Below, piece after piece: positions 17,774 through 28,101 of a DNA stretch of 34,881 nucleotides. The stretch comes from Flavobacteriales bacterium (GTDB lineage Bacteria > Bacteroidota > Bacteroidia > Flavobacteriales_D > Sanyastnellaceae). The translations under genes and the position numbers were made by a program. The stretch covers positions 1-34,881 of the forward strand of contig JAIYBR010000033.1 of assembly GCA_027488435.1 (NCBI GenBank). Reading direction: 5' to 3'. Below the pieces are notes generated by a model. That model made no database searches and was not told the DNA's origin. It saw nothing but the letters and a program-made list of their open reading frames with translations. The first letter of the stretch is position 1. Every line of letters begins with the position of its first letter.

Positions 17774-20700
17774 ATGTTCCTGATTTTTGATACCGAAACC
17801 ACCGGATTGCCCGGCAGTTGGAATGCTCCACTCACCGATTTTGCCAACTGGCCGCGCGTAGTTCAAATAGCGTGGCAACTCCATAGTGCCGACGGTAAAT
17901 TGATTTCTGCGCAAAGTCTCATCGTTCAACCCGAAGGCTTTACGATTCCATTCAATGCAGAGAAAGTGCATGGTATCTCTACCGATCGTGCAATGCGCGA
18001 AGGGATGCCGCTTGCAGAAGTTATCGAACGCTTTCTGAACGATGTTGGACAATGCATATACATCGCAGGTCACAACATCGAATTCGACCTCAACATCATG
18101 GGGTGTGAATTGTTGCGCAAAGGCCTTGAGAACACGCTAACCGCGAAAAAGTCGTTGGATACGAAAGATCTCTCTACCGACTTCTGTGCATTGCCCGGTG
18201 GCCGCAATGGGAAGTTCAAATGGCCTACGCTGACAGAGCTTCATCAAAAGCTGTTTAATGCACCCTTTGCCGAAGCGCACGATGCCGCTTACGACGTAGA
18301 CGCCACGGCTAAGTGTTTCTTCGGACTTATAAGTGTGGGCGTCATTCGCCTCAAGGAAATCGAATCGGCAGATGCGATTGTATATGAAGCACCTCAATTG
18401 GCAGCCTCGAACTTCAAAGCAACTTTGGCTGCAGATATTATTTCAACTGAATCAGCCGGCACATCTATCGAGGCCTCGAGTGAGATTGAAGCATTGGCAT
18501 CACAATTCGTGCATCTGCATGTTCACAGCCAATACAGTGTTACCGGCATGCAAAGCACTTCCGACATAAAAGCGCTGGTGAACAAAGCAAAGAGCTGGGC
18601 AACGGAAGGCGTTACTCCTACCCTCGCCCTCACCGACCACGCCAATATGATGGCTGCTTTCCAATTCGTAAGCACCGCTCTCAAATCGGAAGTAAAACCG
18701 ATCGTCGGCTGCGAAATCAATTTGTGTCGTGATATGCACGACAAGAAAAACCAGGACAATGGTTTCCAAATTGTGCTTTTAGCAAAGACCAAAAAAGGGT
18801 ACCATAACCTGGCACACTTGTCATCGCTCGCGCACACCCAAGGTTCCTATTACATTCCGCGCATCGATCGTAACACACTGCTTCAATTCAAAGAAGACAT
18901 CATCGCGCTCACAGGAGGCATGTATGGCGAGGTAGCTTTCAAGATTCTGAATGAAGGAGAAGAAAAAGCAGAGGAAGCATTTGTATGGTGGAAAGAAAAC
19001 TTCGGTGAAAATTTCTATGCAGAAATTATGCGCCATGGACTCGAAGAAGAAGAACACGTGAATCGCATCATGCTGAGCTTGTGCGAAAAACACGATGTGA
19101 AATACGTGGCAACCAACTCATCTTACTACACCGAACAAAAAGACAGTGAAGCACAAGATGCGCTGGTTTGCGTGCGCGAAGGCGAGTTCGTATCTCGCCC
19201 GAAAAAGTATATTGGAAAGCGTGGACGGGAGTTTCGACTGGGCTTACCGAATAATCAATACTATTTGAAATCGCCGCAGGAAATGGCGGCGCTGTTTTCC
19301 GACTTACCCGAAGCCATTACGAACACACGGCTACTTGCTGATAGCTGCGAGCAATACAAACTCTCGCGCGAGGTATTGCTTCCAAAGTTTGATATTCCCG
19401 CAGAGTTTCAAGACGCGCTCGACGAAACCGACGGAGGCAAGCGTGGCGAGAATAATTACCTCCGACATCTTGCCTATGTTGGAGCGGAGAAGCGATACGA
19501 AACAATTAGCGATGAAATTCGCGAGCGCCTCGATTTCGAGTTAGCCACCATTGCCAACACTGGCTACCCGGGTTACTTCCTCATTGTTCAGGACTTCTGC
19601 AACAAGGCACGTGAAATGGATGTAAGTGTTGGTCCGGGCCGCGGAAGCGCCGCAGGAAGCGCAGTTGCGTATTGCATCGGCATTACGAATGTTGACCCCA
19701 TCAAGTACCAACTCCTGTTTGAGCGTTTCCTCAATCCGGAACGTGTAAGCATGCCCGATATCGATATCGACTTCGATGATGAAGGCCGTGATAAAGTCAT
19801 CGACTATGTGCGCAATAAATACGGTGCGAACATGGTAGCGCAAATCATTACTTACGGCACCATGGGCGGTAAATCGGCCATTCGCGATGCCGGACGAGTT
19901 ATAGAACTTCCCCTACCCGACACCGACCGCATCGCCAAGTTTATGCCCGACAACCAGGACCTGAGCGACCTTTTGAAGTGGGATGATAAAAAGCTGAGCG
20001 ATGCACTGAGTGGCGATGACCTGCAAAACGCAAAACAACTTCGCTCCATTGCTGCGCAAGATTCACACGAAGGACGAGTGGTAAAACTCGCAAGCATTCT
20101 GGAAGGTTCTGTGCGCAGCACAGGTATTCACGCGTGTGGCGTCATTATCACTCCCGATGTTATCACGAATTACGTACCTGTGTCGACCGCCAAAGACAGC
20201 GATATGTTTTGTACGCAGTTCGACAACTCGGTCGTAGAAAGTGCCGGATTGTTGAAGATGGACTTCTTGGGCTTGAAGACCCTCACGTTGATCAAAGACG
20301 CACTGCGCATCATCAAACAACGGCATGATATCGATATCGATATAGAGGCCATACCAATCGACGATGCGCTTACGTATCAGCTCTTCCAGAAAGGACACAC
20401 AGTAGGCATTTTCCAGTATGAAAGTGACGGGATGCAGAAGTACATGAAGGACCTCAAGCCGACTGTCTTCGACGATCTCATCGCGATGAACGCGTTGTAT
20501 CGACCGGGTCCACTGGAATACATTCCATCGTTCGTGCGACGTAAGAACGGACAGGAGCCAATCACATATGACCTGCCTGAAATGGAAGAATACCTGAAAG
20601 ACACGTATGGCATTACAGTCTATCAGGAGCAAGTGATGCTACTATCGCAGAAGCTCGCCGGTTTTACCAAAGGAGAAGCCGACGTACTTCGAAAGGCGAT

Positions 20701-22072
20701 GGGTAAAAAGCAGAAGGATGTGCTCGACAAAATGAAAGGGAAATTCGTGGAAGGAGCAACCGCCAACGGACACCCGGCAGATAAACTCGAGAAGATTTGG
20801 ACCGACTGGGAAGCATTTGCGAGTTATGCCTTCAACAAGTCGCACTCTACATGCTATGCCTGGATAGCCTACCAAACGGCTTATTTAAAGGCGCATTATC
20901 CTGCTGAATACATGGCTTCGGTATTGAGCAACAACATGAGCGACATCAAGCAAGTAAGCTTCTTCATGCAGGAATGTAAGAAGCAATCAATACCTGTGCT
21001 TGGTCCGGACGTCAATGAATCGAAATCGCTCTTCAGTGTGAACGACAAGGGTGAAATCCGCTTCGGACTTGCGGCAGTGAAAGGCGTCGGAGAAAGTGCT
21101 GTAGAGAGCATAATAGCCGAACAAAAGAAGGGACGCATACACACCATTTTCGATTTTCTCGGGCGAGTCGATGCGCGCGCTTCCAACAAAAAGACCATAG
21201 AGAATCTGGCTCTTTCCGGCGCGCTCGATGCTTTTGGCGTAGAGCGATCAGCTTTTTTTGCTCCCGACGGAAAGAACGAAACCTACATCGAGACATTGGT
21301 GCGCTATGCCGCGGCCGTGCGCGATAACAAGAACACCTCGCAGGTTTCGCTTTTTGGTGATAGTGATGAAGCGAATATCGCCGAACCGCAAGCGCCTAAA
21401 GTAGAACCATGGGACACCATGACACAGCTTTCAAAAGAGAAGGAAGTAATTGGCATGTTCATCAGTGGTCACCCGCTCGACGATTTCAGTTTGGAAGTAA
21501 ACACCTTTTGCAGCAAAGGCGGATTGTCGCTTCTCCAAACATTGGAAACAGTGAATGGTCGCGAATTGAAGCTCGCTGGAACCGTCGTCGATGTTCTCGA
21601 AAAGACTGCGAAAAACGGAAACCCTTACGGCAGCTTCAAATTGGAAGATTATGAAACCACGTCGGATTTCATGATGTTTGGCGAAGACTGGCTGAAGTAT
21701 CGACACCTCATCACACGGGGTGGAAAATTATTTGTTGTAGGTCGCGTGCAACCGAAGCGATTTGGTCAGGATATAAACGCGCTCGAATTTCGCATCAATC
21801 GCATTGAACTGCTAGGTGATATCCGAAAGAAGATGGGACGTTATCTCGACATCTTCATCCCCATGCATCGTTTGAATGACGAACTCATTGAACGAATCGC
21901 GACAAGCCTTGAAAACGGAACAGGGAAAGCGCAAGTGCGCATGCGCGTGATGCATGAGCAAAGCGAGTTGCTTTTGCCATCCAATAGTTTTAATAAGGTG
22001 AACATCGAAGCGGAGGCATTGAAAGCACTTCAAGATATTCCCGAGATAGAATTTGAAGTGAGTGAATCGTAG
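17774..22072 (+). CDS. dnaE: DNA polymerase III alpha subunit with fused N-terminal DEDDh 3'-5' exonuclease domain
   Basis: Exonuclease motifs (FDTETTG, HNIEFDLNIMG, HDAAYDVDAT); PHP (FVHLHVHSQYS, LALTDHANM, VGCEINL); polymerase (VGPGRGSAAGSAVAYCIGIT, PDIDIDFDDEGR, YAFNKSHSTCYAWIAYQTAYLKAHYPAEYMA); OB-fold C-term. Confidence 0.96.
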   Translation: MFLIFDTETTGLPGSWNAPLTDFANWPRVVQIAWQLHSADGKLISAQSLIVQPEGFTIPFNAEKVHGISTDRAMREGMPLAEVIERFLNDVGQCIYIAGHNIEFDLNIMGCELLRKGLENTLTAKKSLDTKDLSTDFCALPGGRNGKFKWPTLTELHQKLFNAPFAEAHDAAYDVDATAKCFFGLISVGVIRLKEIESADAIVYEAPQLAASNFKATLAADIISTESAGTSIEASSEIEALASQFVHLHVHSQYSVTGMQSTSDIKALVNKAKSWATEGVTPTLALTDHANMMAAFQFVSTALKSEVKPIVGCEINLCRDMHDKKNQDNGFQIVLLAKTKKGYHNLAHLSSLAHTQGSYYIPRIDRNTLLQFKEDIIALTGGMYGEVAFKILNEGEEKAEEAFVWWKENFGENFYAEIMRHGLEEEEHVNRIMLSLCEKHDVKYVATNSSYYTEQKDSEAQDALVCVREGEFVSRPKKYIGKRGREFRLGLPNNQYYLKSPQEMAALFSDLPEAITNTRLLADSCEQYKLSREVLLPKFDIPAEFQDALDETDGGKRGENNYLRHLAYVGAEKRYETISDEIRERLDFELATIANTGYPGYFLIVQDFCNKAREMDVSVGPGRGSAAGSAVAYCIGITNVDPIKYQLLFERFLNPERVSMPDIDIDFDDEGRDKVIDYVRNKYGANMVAQIITYGTMGGKSAIRDAGRVIELPLPDTDRIAKFMPDNQDLSDLLKWDDKKLSDALSGDDLQNAKQLRSIAAQDSHEGRVVKLASILEGSVRSTGIHACGVIITPDVITNYVPVSTAKDSDMFCTQFDNSVVESAGLLKMDFLGLKTLTLIKDALRIIKQRHDIDIDIEAIPIDDALTYQLFQKGHTVGIFQYESDGMQKYMKDLKPTVFDDLIAMNALYRPGPLEYIPSFVRRKNGQEPITYDLPEMEEYLKDTYGITVYQEQVMLLSQKLAGFTKGEADVLRKAMGKKQKDVLDKMKGKFVEGATANGHPADKLEKIWTDWEAFASYAFNKSHSTCYAWIAYQTAYLKAHYPAEYMASVLSNNMSDIKQVSFFMQECKKQSIPVLGPDVNESKSLFSVNDKGEIRFGLAAVKGVGESAVESIIAEQKKGRIHTIFDFLGRVDARASNKKTIENLALSGALDAFGVERSAFFAPDGKNETYIETLVRYAAAVRDNKNTSQVSLFGDSDEANIAEPQAPKVEPWDTMTQLSKEKEVIGMFISGHPLDDFSLEVNTFCSKGGLSLLQTLETVNGRELKLAGTVVDVLEKTAKNGNPYGSFKLEDYETTSDFMMFGEDWLKYRHLITRGGKLFVVGRVQPKRFGQDINALEFRINRIELLGDIRKKMGRYLDIFIPMHRLNDELIERIATSLENGTGKAQVRMRVMHEQSELLLPSNSFNKVNIEAEALKALQDIPEIEFEVSES

Positions 22073-23101
22073 TTATCGAATTTGAAGCAACTGCATATCG
22101 GCCAAAACAAGCGCCGCCATTGCTTCTACGATAGGAACTGCACGTGGCAACACGCATGGGTCATGTCGGCCGGCCGCCTCGAGTGTGACTATTTCACCAG
22201 AGGTATTCTTCGCTTGTTGCTGCTTTCGAATCGTAGATACGGGTTTGAATGCAACACGGAACGCCAAGTCATTTCCATTGGAAATACCTCCGGAAACACC
22301 ACCTGGTCGCTGGTTGTTTTCCGAACCGTTTAACTGTGTGCAGGCAAAGCCATCGATCAATTCAAACCCTTGAGCAGCGTTGATTGAAAGCATGGCATGA
22401 GCAAGAACAGCGTGCAACTTATCAAAAACAGGTTCACCCAAGCCAACAGGCAATCCTTTGCAAACGCATACGATCGTGCCGCCAACGCTGTCACCGGAGT
22501 CGCGTGCTTCTTCGATGCAGGCCTGCATGCGTGCGGCAGATTCTTCATGCGGACAACGAACCAAATTATTGTCAACTCCATTCAAATCGAGCTCATCATA
22601 GCGCACAGGCACTTCGATATGCTTCACACTGTGCACATACGCCTGAACGGAGATACCGACTTTGGCCAGCACAATTTTAGCGAACGCTCCACCAGCCACA
22701 CGAGCAGCTGTTTCACGTGCGCTGCTTCTGCCGCCACCCCTATAATCGCGTATGCCGAATTTTTTATCCCAGACTTCATCAGCATGACCGGGACGGTATA
22801 CTTCTGCGAGCTCGTCGTAGTCTGCCGATTGCTGGTCTTCGTTGTACAATACGAAACCGATAGGTGTGCCCAGCGTAGTTTGATTCCAAACACCAGAAAG
22901 AACTTCAATTCGATCAGATTCTTTTCGGGGTGAGGTTATCGAGCTTTGACCTGGCTTGCGACGGTCGAGTTCGAATTGAACGAAATCGAGTTCCACTTTG
23001 ATGCCTGCAGGCATGCCATCAATGACACCGCCGATAGCAGGGCCGTGTGACTCACCAAATGTGGTAAGGCGAAAGAGTGTTCCAAATGAATTTCCGGGCA
23101 T
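22073..23101 (-). CDS. aroC: Chorismate synthase
   Basis: '[30 protein letters not shown]', '[19 protein letters not shown]', '[23 protein letters not shown]'. Confidence 0.97.
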   Translation of the reverse strand: MPGNSFGTLFRLTTFGESHGPAIGGVIDGMPAGIKVELDFVQFELDRRKPGQSSITSPRKESDRIEVLSGVWNQTTLGTPIGFVLYNEDQQSADYDELAEVYRPGHADEVWDKKFGIRDYRGGGRSSARETAARVAGGAFAKIVLAKVGISVQAYVHSVKHIEVPVRYDELDLNGVDNNLVRCPHEESAARMQACIEEARDSGDSVGGTIVCVCKGLPVGLGEPVFDKLHAVLAHAMLSINAAQGFELIDGFACTQLNGSENNQRPGGVSGGISNGNDLAFRVAFKPVSTIRKQQQAKNTSGEIVTLEAAGRHDPCVLPRAVPIVEAMAALVLADMQLLQIR

Positions 23102-23105
23102 AGGG

Positions 23106-23113
23106 CGAAGGTA
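23106..23113 (-). promoter_or_regulatory. Candidate -7 element TACCTTCG 4 nt before aroC ATG
   Basis: Minus strand reads TACCTTCG-CCCT-ATG; one mismatch to TAnnTTTG. Confidence 0.4.
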
Positions 23114-23233
23114 ATGACAATTGATTGTGCGTCAGAAACACTCATTCAATAGAAGCATTCCCTCATTCATTCACCGGATATTATTTATCAATCGTTGAAA
23201 GTAACAACGTTATAAAACGCCCATTCTATTTGA

Positions 23234-23263
23234 TTGCCCTTTGCATCGAAAAAACTACCTTCG
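23234..23263 (+). promoter_or_regulatory. Candidate promoter TTG-N19-TACCTTCG for hutI
   Basis: TTG 23234-23236, TACCTTCG 23256-23263, ATG at 23268. Confidence 0.5.
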
Positions 23264-23267
23264 CCCC

Positions 23268-24536
23268 ATGTCGCGTATTCTGATTAAGAACATAAAGACG
23301 CTCCTTGGCGTTTACGATGAAGCTCCATCAAAACTTTCGGGCAAAGCCATGAACGATTTGCCGAGTATAGATAACGCCTGGCTAGCGATCGAAGACGGAC
23401 TCATTGCAGATTACGGTTCAATGGCCGATTGGCCGGGCATAAGCGACTGGCGTGGATTGGAGATAATCGAAGCCGATGGCCGACTAGTCTTGCCTGCTTG
23501 GTGCGACTCACACACGCACACGGTTTATGCAGGATCGCGTGTAGGTGAATTTGTGGATCGCATTCATGGTCTCACCTACGAACAAATTGCCGCTCGCGGC
23601 GGCGGCATTCTCAATTCCGCTGCACTCATGGCCAATACCGAGGAGGAAGTGCTGGTAGAATCGGCTCTGCAGCGATTGAATGAAATGCAAGCCATGGGAA
23701 CCGGTGCAGTCGAAATTAAGAGCGGATATGGACTGACCATCGAGAGCGAACTCAAAATGCTGCGCGTTATCGATCAACTGAAAACACTCACACCGCTCAC
23801 CATCAAAGCAACGTTCCTCGGCGCACATGCCATTCCGAAAGAATACAAAGCAAATCCCGGTGCATATGTTGACCACCTTATCAACGATATGATTCCCGAA
23901 GTTGCTGCACAGGGTATCGCCGAGTTCATCGATGTTTTTTGCGAAGAGAATTACTTCACTGTCGCACAAACGGAGCGCATTCTGGAGGCGGGCATCAAAC
24001 ACGGACTTCGACCGAAAACTCACGTCAACCAATTCAACGCCATTGGCGGAGTGGCTGCCAGCGTGAAATACAACGCGCTGAGTGTTGATCATCTCGAAGT
24101 ATTGACAGATGAAGATATCCAGGCTCTAACTGCCACTTCGACTATGCCGGTTGCATTGCCGGGATGCTCACTGTTCATCAAAATACCGTATACCCCTGCC
24201 CGCAAAATCATCGATGCCGGATTGCCTCTCGCGCTTGCCACCGACTACAACCCTGGCAGCGCACCTAGCGGCAATATGAATTTGGTGAATAGTCTTGCTT
24301 GTATTTACATGGGAATGACACCCAACGAAGTGGTGAACGCTTCCACCCTCAACGGTGCTTATGCCATGGGGCTAGAGAAATCGCACGGCACCATCACAAT
24401 CGGCAAAAAGGCCAACCTCATAATTACAGAGCCACTCAGAGAACCGGGTGAAATGATGTACAGTTTCGGAAGGAACAAAATTGAGCGTCTGATTATTGGG
24501 GGCTCGACTTCGCTCGGCCACCGAGCCAAGTCGTAA
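23268..24536 (+). CDS. hutI: Imidazolonepropionase
   Basis: 'LPAWCDSHTHTVYAGSRVGEF', 'AARGGGILNSAALMA', 'FLGAHAIPKEYK', 'ATDYNPGSAPSGNMNLV'. Start moved from 23241 to 23268 to fall downstream of the promoter box. Confidence 0.95.
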   Translation: MSRILIKNIKTLLGVYDEAPSKLSGKAMNDLPSIDNAWLAIEDGLIADYGSMADWPGISDWRGLEIIEADGRLVLPAWCDSHTHTVYAGSRVGEFVDRIHGLTYEQIAARGGGILNSAALMANTEEEVLVESALQRLNEMQAMGTGAVEIKSGYGLTIESELKMLRVIDQLKTLTPLTIKATFLGAHAIPKEYKANPGAYVDHLINDMIPEVAAQGIAEFIDVFCEENYFTVAQTERILEAGIKHGLRPKTHVNQFNAIGGVAASVKYNALSVDHLEVLTDEDIQALTATSTMPVALPGCSLFIKIPYTPARKIIDAGLPLALATDYNPGSAPSGNMNLVNSLACIYMGMTPNEVVNASTLNGAYAMGLEKSHGTITIGKKANLIITEPLREPGEMMYSFGRNKIERLIIGGSTSLGHRAKS

Positions 24537-24588
24537 ACTCGAGATTAGTCTAGAGCGTACAACTCCGCTTCCCACCCTTTTAACAACT

Positions 24589-24634
24589 TCACCCCTCACC
24601 CGTCACCCTTTCACCTCTTCACTACTTCACTATA
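24589..24634. repeat. Short degenerate tandem array of TCAC-headed 7-8 bp units
   Basis: TCAC at 24589, 24596, 24603, 24611, 24619 and 24627 (spacing 7,7,8,8,8), between hutI and ftcD. Confidence 0.6.
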
Positions 24635-24670
24635 AACCACCCCATATTTGCACACGTAATCAACGAAACC

Positions 24671-26362
24671 ATGCAACGTATTATTGAGTGTATTCCGAAT
24701 ATTTCTGAAGGCCGCGACAAGGCTAAAATCAACTCCATCACTTCCGTAGTTGAAACTGTTCCGGGTGTCATGCTCCTCGATGTTGATCCAGGGGCTAGCA
24801 CGAACCGCACGGTAATCACCTTCGCCGGTGAGCCGGAAGTCGTTGCAGAAGCTGCTTTTCAACTCATCAAGAAAGCGCAAGAACTCATCGACATGCGCAC
24901 ACACAAGGGTGAGCATCCGCGTCAGGGTGCAACCGACGTGTGTCCATTCGTTCCTATCAGCGGCGTGAGCACGGAAGAATGCGTGACCATCGCTCGCCAG
25001 GTAGGTGAGCGCGTGGGCCGCGAACTCGGGATTCCCGGCTACTTCTACGAATACGCCGCCAACAGCGAAGAGCGCCGCAACCTGGCGCATTGCCGCAAAG
25101 GCGAATACGAGGCCATCGAAAAAATCAGCACTCCGGAATGGAAGCCCGACTTCGGTCCGGCCGCAGTGAACGACAGTGTGCGCAAATCAGGTATCACGGT
25201 TATTGGAGCGCGTGATTTTCTGGTTGCTTACAACGTGAATTTGAACACCACTTCTACTCGCCGCGCCAACGCAATTGCCTTCGACATTCGCGAAGCAGGG
25301 CGCGTAGTTAATGACGCCAAAACAGGCAAGCCACTGCTCGATGCGAACGGTGAGCCGCAGCGCGTTCCCGGCACACTCAAATCGGTGAAAGGCATTGGCT
25401 GGTACATCGAAGAATATGGCATCGCTCAGTTGAGTTTGAACCTCACCAACATCAGCATCACACCGGTGCATGTAGCTTTTGAAGAAGCGTGCAAAAAAGC
25501 CGATGCGCGCGGCGTGCGTGTCACAGGCTCCGAGTTGGTGGGACTGATTCCCAAACAATCGTTGCTCGATGCAGCCGATTATTTCCTCCGCAAGCAAGAG
25601 CGCTCTCTGGGTATTTCCGAAACAGAGAAAATCAAGATTGCGGTGAAGTCGTTGGGTCTCGACGACCTCGCGCCTTTCAAACCTGAAGAGAAGATTATCG
25701 AGTTCCTCATAGAGCAAAAACTCGGCAGTAACAAGCGTTTGGTGAACATGAACCTAACCGCCTTTGCCGATGAAACCGCGAGCGAATCACCTGCACCCGG
25801 TGGTGGAAGCATCAGCGCCTATGTTGGCGCATTGGGCGCATCGCTCGGAGCGATGGTCGCCAACCTTTCATCGCACAAGCGCGGCTGGGACGACCGTTGG
25901 GAAGAGTTTAGCGCGTGGGCTGTGAAAGGTGTCGAGTATCAAAAGCAGCTTTTGCATTTGGTCGATGAAGACACCGCGGCGTTCAACAAAATCATGGAGG
26001 CGTTTTCATTACCCAAAAACACCGACGAAGAAAAAGCAGCCCGCAGCGCAGCTATAGAAAGCGCATCGAAATACGCCATGGAGATTCCTTACCGCACAGC
26101 CGAGATAGCCTATGCGAGCATGGAAGTCATGGAGCGAATGGTCGAGATTGGCAACCCAAACTCTGTGACCGATGCAGGGGTTGGCGCACTGTGCTCGCGC
26201 ACCGCAGTATTAGGTGCGGTAATGAATGTGCGAATCAATGCAAGCGGGATCAAAGACAAGGCGTTTACGGATGCATTGCTTGCAAAGGCAGATGAGCTGG
26301 AAAAGAAAACAGAAGCGAAAGAAAGCGCGATTCGTGCGAGCGTTTCATTAAAAATGAAGTGA
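24671..26362 (+). CDS. ftcD: Bifunctional glutamate formimidoyltransferase / formimidoyltetrahydrofolate cyclodeaminase
   Basis: 'IIECIPNISEGRDKAKINSI', 'MRTHKGEHPRQGATDVCPFVP', and cyclodeaminase part 'SESPAPGGGSISAYVGALGASLGAMVANLS'. Confidence 0.95.
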   Translation: MQRIIECIPNISEGRDKAKINSITSVVETVPGVMLLDVDPGASTNRTVITFAGEPEVVAEAAFQLIKKAQELIDMRTHKGEHPRQGATDVCPFVPISGVSTEECVTIARQVGERVGRELGIPGYFYEYAANSEERRNLAHCRKGEYEAIEKISTPEWKPDFGPAAVNDSVRKSGITVIGARDFLVAYNVNLNTTSTRRANAIAFDIREAGRVVNDAKTGKPLLDANGEPQRVPGTLKSVKGIGWYIEEYGIAQLSLNLTNISITPVHVAFEEACKKADARGVRVTGSELVGLIPKQSLLDAADYFLRKQERSLGISETEKIKIAVKSLGLDDLAPFKPEEKIIEFLIEQKLGSNKRLVNMNLTAFADETASESPAPGGGSISAYVGALGASLGAMVANLSSHKRGWDDRWEEFSAWAVKGVEYQKQLLHLVDEDTAAFNKIMEAFSLPKNTDEEKAARSAAIESASKYAMEIPYRTAEIAYASMEVMERMVEIGNPNSVTDAGVGALCSRTAVLGAVMNVRINASGIKDKAFTDALLAKADELEKKTEAKESAIRASVSLKMK

Positions 26363-26363
26363 A

Positions 26364-28082
26364 CTAGCGTGGAGTTGCAATTTTGGTAAAAGGAATGACA
26401 GAATTTCGCAGTTCCCACTGAAGAAGCAGCGTGTAAGTTCCGGGCGCTAATCGCGCAACGACCGCATTCAAATCAAACGAACCATGCCCGTCTGTAATCG
26501 TAACACCGGATCCATTTGCTACTTGACGACCCATGCTATCATAAACGTGATACCCTACTTCGCATGATTTGGCGTCATTCAAAGTCACACGCATCGATTG
26601 GCTGCATGGATTGGGATACGCAGAAGCTTCAAAGTCACCCATCACAGGTGCATCGCCCTGTAAAATCTGCCATGCGCGATAGTAGTTAGGAATTCCATTT
26701 CCGAGCGAATCGGTTGGATTTTGAATCGTCGACGCACTTCGAATGATGGCATCGCGAATCTCAAACGGCGAAGCATCTGGAAAAGCCTGAAAGAGACAAG
26801 CGGTTGCAGCAGCAATGAGTGGTGAACTAAAAGATGTTCCATTGCCGGTGCGAATAGTCGAATCTTGAGCCGCATAGGCAGCCGCTCTTCCCATAGCAGC
26901 AACATCGGGTTTCACTCGTCCATCAGCAGACGGACCATAGCTGCTAAACCAGGCATGATGTCCTTGTGCGTCAACAGCACCAACCCCCAAAATCCCCTCG
27001 GCATCAGAAGGTGCTGTGAGATAACGCCAAGGGTCATCGCCTGAATTACCGGCACTATTCACGACAAGAATTCCCTTTCGCGCCGCGATATTCGCTGCGA
27101 TGGAACAGTGCACAGTGGAGCCGTTCATGTCGGCATAGGTGAAGTTCAAAGCGCTATTATCCATGAGCGAATAGCCAAGGCTGGAGTTGATGATATCGAT
27201 ACCGAGACTATCGCAAAGCTCGGCTGCAACTACCCAGTTATCTGTTTCGATGGGATACTCACTGTAGGGATCTTCCGTGCGAAAGAGGTAATAATTGGCC
27301 TCAGGAGCAAGACCCATCATTTCTCCCGGCAGCCATGAAGCCATGATGCTGAGAACGGATGTGCCATGGCTGTTGTAGGTGTATACATTCGAATTATCGA
27401 CCCACACAAAATCACGAACCATTTTAATTCGGCCCTCATTCCGTAACCGCTCAAAAACAGGAAGTTTATCGGTTCTGCTCCATCCCGCATCGAATTGCGC
27501 AATATCAACTCCCGCTCCCGCATATCCTAAACCATGAAGCCATTGAGCATTCAGCATTTCGGTTTGTCGCCATGCCAAACCATATTCGGGAAATGAATCG
27601 CAGGGTTCCGTATCATAGGAACCAGCACTGCGCATATCAGCTATTTTCAGTTTGGCAGGTTCTGCATCTGCGTCAAAATGGGGATTACTGTCGCCTGTGT
27701 ATGACGCAGACTTTACCTCAGCGACAAATGGAAGCAGGGCCACATTGCCAAGCCAAGAAGAATCCTCCGTGTAAATAGTTATCGCATTCAGCCATTTACT
27801 CTTGTGAAGCAAAACGGCAGGCCCCAGACTTAGAACCTGAGTGATATAGTTTTCGTTCACAGGCAGATCAAGTTCATCAAAACCAATCCCTAGCTCAATT
27901 CTGCGTTCAACACATTTTTCGGAAAGAAACTCGTGAGGGCGGCTCAAACTATAGGGCGACAGGTGTTTGTCCGTAAATCGAATCCAGTATTTATTGGGAG
28001 CAGTTTGGGCAAAAAGAATAGTTGACGTCAGCAGAAGAATGATACAAAACAGATTTGCCAAAGCGGTTTTCAATGCGTTCAT
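26364..28082 (-). CDS. Secreted S8 (subtilisin-like) serine peptidase with T9SS C-terminal sorting domain
   Basis: Triad motifs 'DIAQFDAGW', 'NSHGTSVLSIMASW', 'GNGTSFSSPLIAAA'; tail 'ASAYPNPCSQSMRV...YDSMGRQVANGSG...LAPGTYTLLL'. Confidence 0.93.
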   Translation of the reverse strand: MNALKTALANLFCIILLLTSTILFAQTAPNKYWIRFTDKHLSPYSLSRPHEFLSEKCVERRIELGIGFDELDLPVNENYITQVLSLGPAVLLHKSKWLNAITIYTEDSSWLGNVALLPFVAEVKSASYTGDSNPHFDADAEPAKLKIADMRSAGSYDTEPCDSFPEYGLAWRQTEMLNAQWLHGLGYAGAGVDIAQFDAGWSRTDKLPVFERLRNEGRIKMVRDFVWVDNSNVYTYNSHGTSVLSIMASWLPGEMMGLAPEANYYLFRTEDPYSEYPIETDNWVVAAELCDSLGIDIINSSLGYSLMDNSALNFTYADMNGSTVHCSIAANIAARKGILVVNSAGNSGDDPWRYLTAPSDAEGILGVGAVDAQGHHAWFSSYGPSADGRVKPDVAAMGRAAAYAAQDSTIRTGNGTSFSSPLIAAATACLFQAFPDASPFEIRDAIIRSASTIQNPTDSLGNGIPNYYRAWQILQGDAPVMGDFEASAYPNPCSQSMRVTLNDAKSCEVGYHVYDSMGRQVANGSGVTITDGHGSFDLNAVVARLAPGTYTLLLQWELRNSVIPFTKIATPR

Positions 28083-28101
28083 ACTTCTACTTGTTTATTC
28101 A

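Noticed and set aside
20063-20632. 189-aa ORF antisense to dnaE
   Set aside because: Lies fully inside the well-supported dnaE frame; low-complexity, Cys/His/Arg-rich translation typical of shadow ORFs.
22397-22933. 178-aa ORF antisense to aroC
   Set aside because: aroC on the other strand is unambiguous; no recognisable domain.
23117-23132. TTGATTGTGCGTCA as a possible Crp/Fnr box near aroC
   Set aside because: Half-site spacing and sequence do not match TTGA-N6-TCAA.
23508-24092. 194-aa ORF antisense to hutI
   Set aside because: Shadow of the conserved hutI frame.
25187-25717. 176-aa ORF antisense to ftcD
   Set aside because: Shadow of ftcD.
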